Source: Hofstenia miamia
Taxonomy: Eukaryota > Xenacoelomorpha > Acoela
Length of the DNA: 64,000 bases
Reading direction: 5' to 3'
Assembly (NCBI GenBank): GCA_004352715.1
Contig: SCFE01000049.1
Location: 567,921-631,920 of the forward strand
Shown: in pieces, positions 58,740-64,000 of the stretch
How positions within the stretch are numbered: the stretch's first letter is position 1
Layout: each line of letters begins with the position of its first letter
The notes under the pieces: generated by a model
What the model was told of the DNA's origin: nothing
The model's database searches: none
What the model saw: the letters and a program-made list of their open reading frames with translations, nothing else
Position numbers and translations under genes: made by a program

Positions 58740-59630
58740 CATTTTCTTGGGTAACAGTCTCACCCAAGCTCCCACCCACTTGGTCTCTTACCAATAATGA
58801 ACAGATCTTAACAATTGAGCACCACCCTGAAGAATTCGTGGAGAAACCAGTGATAGTTGATAGAATTGTCAAGCCCAACAGTGACAATGACATCTTAGGT
58901 CTCATGAAATGGTGCCTCATCAAGATGCTAACTAAGGAAGAGTTGGTCCTTCTATTATCACCAGGGCGACAAATCAACTTGGATGTAGAATGTACCAAAG
59001 CCACCTTTGTCTCTCTACTGCTCAAATTGAAAGTTTACAGAGCCACAGACTCTGCAGAGCTTTTTGGGAATCCATCCAGGATCCCAAAATAAATTATACC
59101 ATCACTATCAGAACAGCCTCCCTTCAGAGCAATTCCAGCTTTGCCCAATTAGAGAACAATGTCAAGAAGAACAATCTTCTCTGCATTTCACCACCTTGCC
59201 TAATGATGCCACTGATCATGCTGTCATGGAGAGTATGCTTTGGAAAGAAGAAAGTTTCTGCCCATCTCACTGACTGTATCAATTACATCTCAACTGCCTC
59301 TGAAGTCAACAGAAATATACAAACCAAGGAGTATAAAGATACCTGTGATGCATTGCTGGAAGGTGGTAACCCTGAGCATGTATATATCAATGGGAAACTG
59401 ACCATCGAGGATATCTTTCAGATGGGCCAGCCTATCTCTACCCAGCTAGAGAAAATCCACAAACTATTAACTCCCTTGACCCTCATGTTGTCATTTTATT
59501 CCAAGCCAGAGGTGACCTGAAGTGGGCCAACAAGGCAGAGACAATAACCTGATACTATGATGTAACCAAGCATATTGAGATCATTACCATGTTATGCACC
59601 AGTATTACAGACCCTGAAGAGATGACACAG
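58740..59630 (+). pseudogene. Third coding region of the outer element, part D
   Basis: Pieces in three frames: FSWVTVSPK near 58743, INLDVECTKATFVSL near 58975, FWESIQDPKINY near 59062, then HVYINGKLTIEDIFQMGQPI (59380-59440), LTLMLSFYS, and after a frameshift YYDVTKHIEIITM (near 59556) and TDPEEMTQ. These parallel part D of copy 1. Coding is cut at 59631 by an inner-lineage LTR. Confidence 0.68.
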
Positions 59631-59919
59631 TGTAGCATCATCCAAAAAGGCAACTAAAAGCTGAATAACGTCGAATGATTATCAATTGAAATTAATTGTA
59701 AAAAATTTAGTTAATGAACTTTAGTTTATTTTTGTAAAATGCAACTAAGATTTAATATTGGTCAAAATAAGAAACTTGTTAGCCGATCAAGAGGTAATTG
59801 ACAAATTAAATTGAGCAAACTAATGCTTACTTATGAACAGCCATATTGGCAGACGAATCATTTGAATTTTAAAATCAGCAGGTACTTTTTGTAGAAATTT
59901 TATAAATAGCTTTGATTCA
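59631..59919 (+). repeat. Third inner-lineage LTR (start only)
   Basis: It begins TGTAGCATCATCC and is nearly identical to 52405-52693. The rest is in the gap 59920-60919. Since the outer LTR reappears right after the gap, this may be a solo LTR. Confidence 0.8.
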
Positions 59920-60919
59920 NNNNNNNNNNNNNNNNNNNNNNNNNNNNNNNNNNNNNNNNNNNNNNNNNNNNNNNNNNNNNNNNNNNNNNNNNNNNNNNNN
60001 NNNNNNNNNNNNNNNNNNNNNNNNNNNNNNNNNNNNNNNNNNNNNNNNNNNNNNNNNNNNNNNNNNNNNNNNNNNNNNNNNNNNNNNNNNNNNNNNNNNN
60101 NNNNNNNNNNNNNNNNNNNNNNNNNNNNNNNNNNNNNNNNNNNNNNNNNNNNNNNNNNNNNNNNNNNNNNNNNNNNNNNNNNNNNNNNNNNNNNNNNNNN
60201 NNNNNNNNNNNNNNNNNNNNNNNNNNNNNNNNNNNNNNNNNNNNNNNNNNNNNNNNNNNNNNNNNNNNNNNNNNNNNNNNNNNNNNNNNNNNNNNNNNNN
60301 NNNNNNNNNNNNNNNNNNNNNNNNNNNNNNNNNNNNNNNNNNNNNNNNNNNNNNNNNNNNNNNNNNNNNNNNNNNNNNNNNNNNNNNNNNNNNNNNNNNN
60401 NNNNNNNNNNNNNNNNNNNNNNNNNNNNNNNNNNNNNNNNNNNNNNNNNNNNNNNNNNNNNNNNNNNNNNNNNNNNNNNNNNNNNNNNNNNNNNNNNNNN
60501 NNNNNNNNNNNNNNNNNNNNNNNNNNNNNNNNNNNNNNNNNNNNNNNNNNNNNNNNNNNNNNNNNNNNNNNNNNNNNNNNNNNNNNNNNNNNNNNNNNNN
60601 NNNNNNNNNNNNNNNNNNNNNNNNNNNNNNNNNNNNNNNNNNNNNNNNNNNNNNNNNNNNNNNNNNNNNNNNNNNNNNNNNNNNNNNNNNNNNNNNNNNN
60701 NNNNNNNNNNNNNNNNNNNNNNNNNNNNNNNNNNNNNNNNNNNNNNNNNNNNNNNNNNNNNNNNNNNNNNNNNNNNNNNNNNNNNNNNNNNNNNNNNNNN
60801 NNNNNNNNNNNNNNNNNNNNNNNNNNNNNNNNNNNNNNNNNNNNNNNNNNNNNNNNNNNNNNNNNNNNNNNNNNNNNNNNNNNNNNNNNNNNNNNNNNNN
60901 NNNNNNNNNNNNNNNNNNN
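59920..60919. other. Assembly gap (1,000 N)
   Basis: Hides the end of the inner LTR and the start of the outer 3' LTR. Confidence 0.99.
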
Positions 60920-61407
60920 GTGATAACTCACTCCATGACAGATGTGACCCCATATTGTGGTCACTTTAATCTATGTATAGGCATAGGCAATAAAAGAACT
61001 ACTACATCTATCAATTGAACATGCACAAACTATCACACAATGTGAATATACTATGCTGTTGGCATAAATGAATATGTGGTAGCTACACATTATTTAATAT
61101 CTTTATTACATGAGTTGAGAAGATAAACACTGAGATAAATTATTTGTATTGAGCTAGAAATTACAACTTGAGACACATGATTAGCACCTTGGATTTGTAA
61201 GGATGGATTCAATGACTTGACTTTGGTGAAATGCTGTCTGAATTGGTTGCTACTTTAACCATCTTGGAATTACTTTTTTTTCTACAATGAAATTGGTGAA
61301 CTACCAATCTTCATTTGTTTTGTTAGAGCACAGGTTGTTCTTGGCAATGGTAATCTTCTGTAACCTTCATACTGCTTGAGCTGCTAGATGCACCTCATGA
61401 TTCTACA
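60920..61407 (+). repeat. 3' LTR of the outer element (3' part)
   Basis: It matches 49661-50026, including GATAAACACTGAGATAAATT and the terminal TGATTCTACA. It carries a segment (GTGACCCCATATTGTGGTCA and what follows) that the 5' LTR lacks. Confidence 0.85.
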
Positions 61408-63418
61408 AAAGTTTTGCTATGTTATTCTCAAGGTTCTTAATGTCAGTTGGAAGGTTCCTTATGTTGTTAAAAAGTACCAACCTAGGCTACTTGTGGGACC
61501 ATGAATAAGTAATACAGGAGTAAGCCCTGCCTGATTTAGCTGTACTTCATTATATTTATTATTACTATTAGTAATAGTCTATTACTATTAATGTAATTTA
61601 TTTGTTTTGCATTTTTCCATTGCCATTCTAAGTTTCTTCTGTGGTTCACTAAATTTCTAAAATTTGGAAGATAACTATAATGTTTTTTAATTACACTGAA
61701 TTTTTAACTACTTAAGAATTATACATTACCATTATGCACTTTCTAGGCAAACTAACTATAGGATGAGAATCAAGTAACTGGTTAAACATTTGAAATAATA
61801 TATGAACATTGTATTGGTGTCACACCTATAGTAGGTCATTAGTGCAGTTTCAATGTGTTCAAAAAGCTGTTCAACTGATTTTGCAAATAAATACTCAACA
61901 GGAGTTGAACCTGCACATTACCATCAGAGATGGTAGTGTTCCACACAACAAAAATCCTCAAATAAGTAATAAAAGTCAAAGCATAGATTCAAAATGAGCA
62001 TACAATCATGTATGGAAATGTACAGCTGTACTTATCACAAATCTATAAAGAAGCCAAATCAAATTTAACGGAAAGTATTTCTAGTAGAAAACTTTCCAGA
62101 ATAAATCCTTCCTTAAAATAACTAAAAAGCAAATAAATGTTTTAATTAACAAAAAAATTAGCAATTCAAATGCTTTTGAAAACTTAATTATTTATACATT
62201 TATTAAAAATTACCTCATATTGATCAAAATAGAGATTGACCTGCACACTGTTTTTATAGAGGTACTATGTTAAAAAATATCTTATTAGATATTACATATA
62301 TATTCTTACATATAAAAAATTCTCAAGTTTATATAATTTCAATCCCAATCTATGACCAGGGTTCTTAAGTACTCAGAATGTTAAGAACTTGAACTCAAAT
62401 AAGTTTACTAAAACTCAATAAGAAAAACTCAAAAGAGAAATCATCAAAACTCAAACTTGAACTTATGAAATATTTTTTATTATTTGGCTGTTTTTGTTCT
62501 ACCTTAATTGTGGTGACGTCCCTATGAACAGGGTTTTTTACTCTAGCTCAAGTTACTCAGACCAAGTTCAAGTTTTTACATTTTGAGTTCAAGTTTGAGT
62601 ATTTTTTGAAATGAAATTCTGCATTCAATCATGTTTTTTTCTAATTCCAAGATTAAAGTGTAAAAACATTTATTTTACAAAATTCTAAGCTAAAAAATAG
62701 TTTTTGTGATTGGTAAGAAAATTGATATTTAAAAAAAATTAATTTTTATGGTAATTTTGAGTGGATTTTAGAACAAGTTCATGTTTGAATTTTGATGATT
62801 ATGGTTTTCCTTAATAAATTTGATTAACAATAAGCCTCCTAGAATAAATTCAGAGTAGGGTTAATGAATTTACAAATTACTGTAGTTGTTAAGCACAATA
62901 AACAACAAAATGATTTACATAAAAATTAGTGTAGAGTCAATTGGGGAAATTTGTGATAATCATCTTTGATTGTATATTTGAAATGACATCATTTTGACAT
63001 AAAGCCATATTTTGTTTTTATTTTACAAAAACAATTTAGTGTCCCCTCAATTAGGTGCTACATATTATTATTGCTCAAATTAAATTGCAAGGGAAATCCA
63101 TGACATGATTATCATATTATCTTTAGTTGTAAACAAGGATAGGTAATAATTTGAATTGTATAAATTTAACAATGATGTAGAGAATGGTTAATAGATTTTG
63201 TCTAGCTTCAACTACACTACCATTTATCATTTATTTCATTTACTTCTTTTTTCATAGGCAGATAACTGTGTAAGTTAAGGCAACAATTTGGGAGTACACT
63301 CCTTGACTACTGGTGCAACACATATTGCCTAGAGATTCATCTACCCCAAATTGTGGACCTTTTAGGTTATGTATACAGCTATGTATAGGGAAATAATAAA
63401 CCTGTCATTCTATTGCAA
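61408..63418. other. AT-rich flank with decayed repeats
   Basis: No gene is recognised. Two CAGGGTT-starting segments (62358 and 62529) are followed by related AACTTGAACTCAA and CAAGTTCAAG phrases, a probable decayed hAT-type repeat. At about 63335-63418 a segment (ACCCCAAATTGTGGACC, CTATGTATAGG) resembles the outer-family LTR and may be another relic running into the gap. Confidence 0.4.
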
Positions 63419-64000
63419 NNNNNNNNNNNNNNNNNNNNNNNNNNNNNNNNNNNNNNNNNNNNNNNNNNNNNNNNNNNNNNNNNNNNNNNNNNNNNNNNNN
63501 NNNNNNNNNNNNNNNNNNNNNNNNNNNNNNNNNNNNNNNNNNNNNNNNNNNNNNNNNNNNNNNNNNNNNNNNNNNNNNNNNNNNNNNNNNNNNNNNNNNN
63601 NNNNNNNNNNNNNNNNNNNNNNNNNNNNNNNNNNNNNNNNNNNNNNNNNNNNNNNNNNNNNNNNNNNNNNNNNNNNNNNNNNNNNNNNNNNNNNNNNNNN
63701 NNNNNNNNNNNNNNNNNNNNNNNNNNNNNNNNNNNNNNNNNNNNNNNNNNNNNNNNNNNNNNNNNNNNNNNNNNNNNNNNNNNNNNNNNNNNNNNNNNNN
63801 NNNNNNNNNNNNNNNNNNNNNNNNNNNNNNNNNNNNNNNNNNNNNNNNNNNNNNNNNNNNNNNNNNNNNNNNNNNNNNNNNNNNNNNNNNNNNNNNNNNN
63901 NNNNNNNNNNNNNNNNNNNNNNNNNNNNNNNNNNNNNNNNNNNNNNNNNNNNNNNNNNNNNNNNNNNNNNNNNNNNNNNNNNNNNNNNNNNNNNNNNNNN
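63419..64000. other. Assembly gap to the window end
   Basis: Only N from 63419 to 64000. Confidence 0.99.

Larger units (their letters stand above)
49471..61407 (+). mobile_element. Second Gypsy-like retroelement (outer element of a nest, dead, lacks pol)
   Basis: It carries a 5' LTR (49471-50026), primer-binding site, gag, protease, then a break at 52405. The third coding region resumes at about 57716 and the 3' LTR tail ends at 61407. RT, RNase H and integrase are absent from visible sequence. The break is filled by two head-to-head copies of another retroelement lineage. A further LTR of that lineage interrupts the third coding region at 59631. No target duplication is visible (CACCA versus AAAGT). 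Confidence 0.8.

Noticed and set aside
29507-61018. Long frames that run through gaps (29507-30536, 32723-33909, 52593-53874, 54930-56260, 59820-61018)
   Set aside because: Made mostly of unknown residues; only the sequenced ends were interpreted.

Overview
The window is a piece of an invertebrate-type metazoan nuclear genome: AT-rich, intron-bearing, full of decayed transposable elements of eukaryotic superfamilies, and interrupted by runs of N, five of them close to 1 kb. Nothing prokaryotic (operons, ribosome binding sites, CRISPR) is seen. I cannot name the species from sequence alone.

The only clear host gene is a FANCM-type DNA helicase/translocase on the minus strand. It starts at 44741 and runs leftward through at least 19 exons to 3407, so its C-terminal nuclease-like part lies off the left edge. 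Exon phases join through exon 17. The N-terminal two-lobe helicase ([29 protein letters not shown]) is complete and has no stops. Introns range from 41 bp to about 12.7 kb; the long ones are stuffed with nested mobile elements.

Layout. 114-2410: DNA transposon with ~25-bp inverted ends and a broken DUF7869-like protein. 4574-5810: unidentified coding relic. 5811-15628: a Ty3/Gypsy-like element (LTR, gag, protease, RT, RNase H, integrase) followed by a long third coding region of unknown function whose last ORF ends in a hAT-type dimerisation domain. 15840-16190: LINE 3' end. 20200-22857: Tc1/IS630-like transposon with iterated inverted ends, interrupted by a piggyBac-like MITE. 28697-30497 and 33858-34770: two Tc1/mariner elements, both reaching assembly gaps. 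36526-36753: Penelope-like GIY-YIG fragment. 36886-38225: three-level nest of non-autonomous repeats with a hAT MITE at the core. 45466-46960: hAT end and a third, dead mariner. 47240-48580: scrambled LINE split by a MITE. 49080-61407: a second Gypsy-like element (LTRs, tRNA-Trp-like primer site, gag, protease, third coding region) whose pol has been replaced by two head-to-head copies of a third retroelement lineage; a further LTR of that lineage sits at 59631.

The most interesting signal is the third coding region. It lies downstream of pol in the element at 5811 and recurs as a diverged protein in the element at 49471, with the same order of conserved blocks. I match it to no known env, chromodomain or accessory protein. 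It is a candidate undescribed retroelement-encoded protein family, and in one copy it is joined to a hAT transposase tail.
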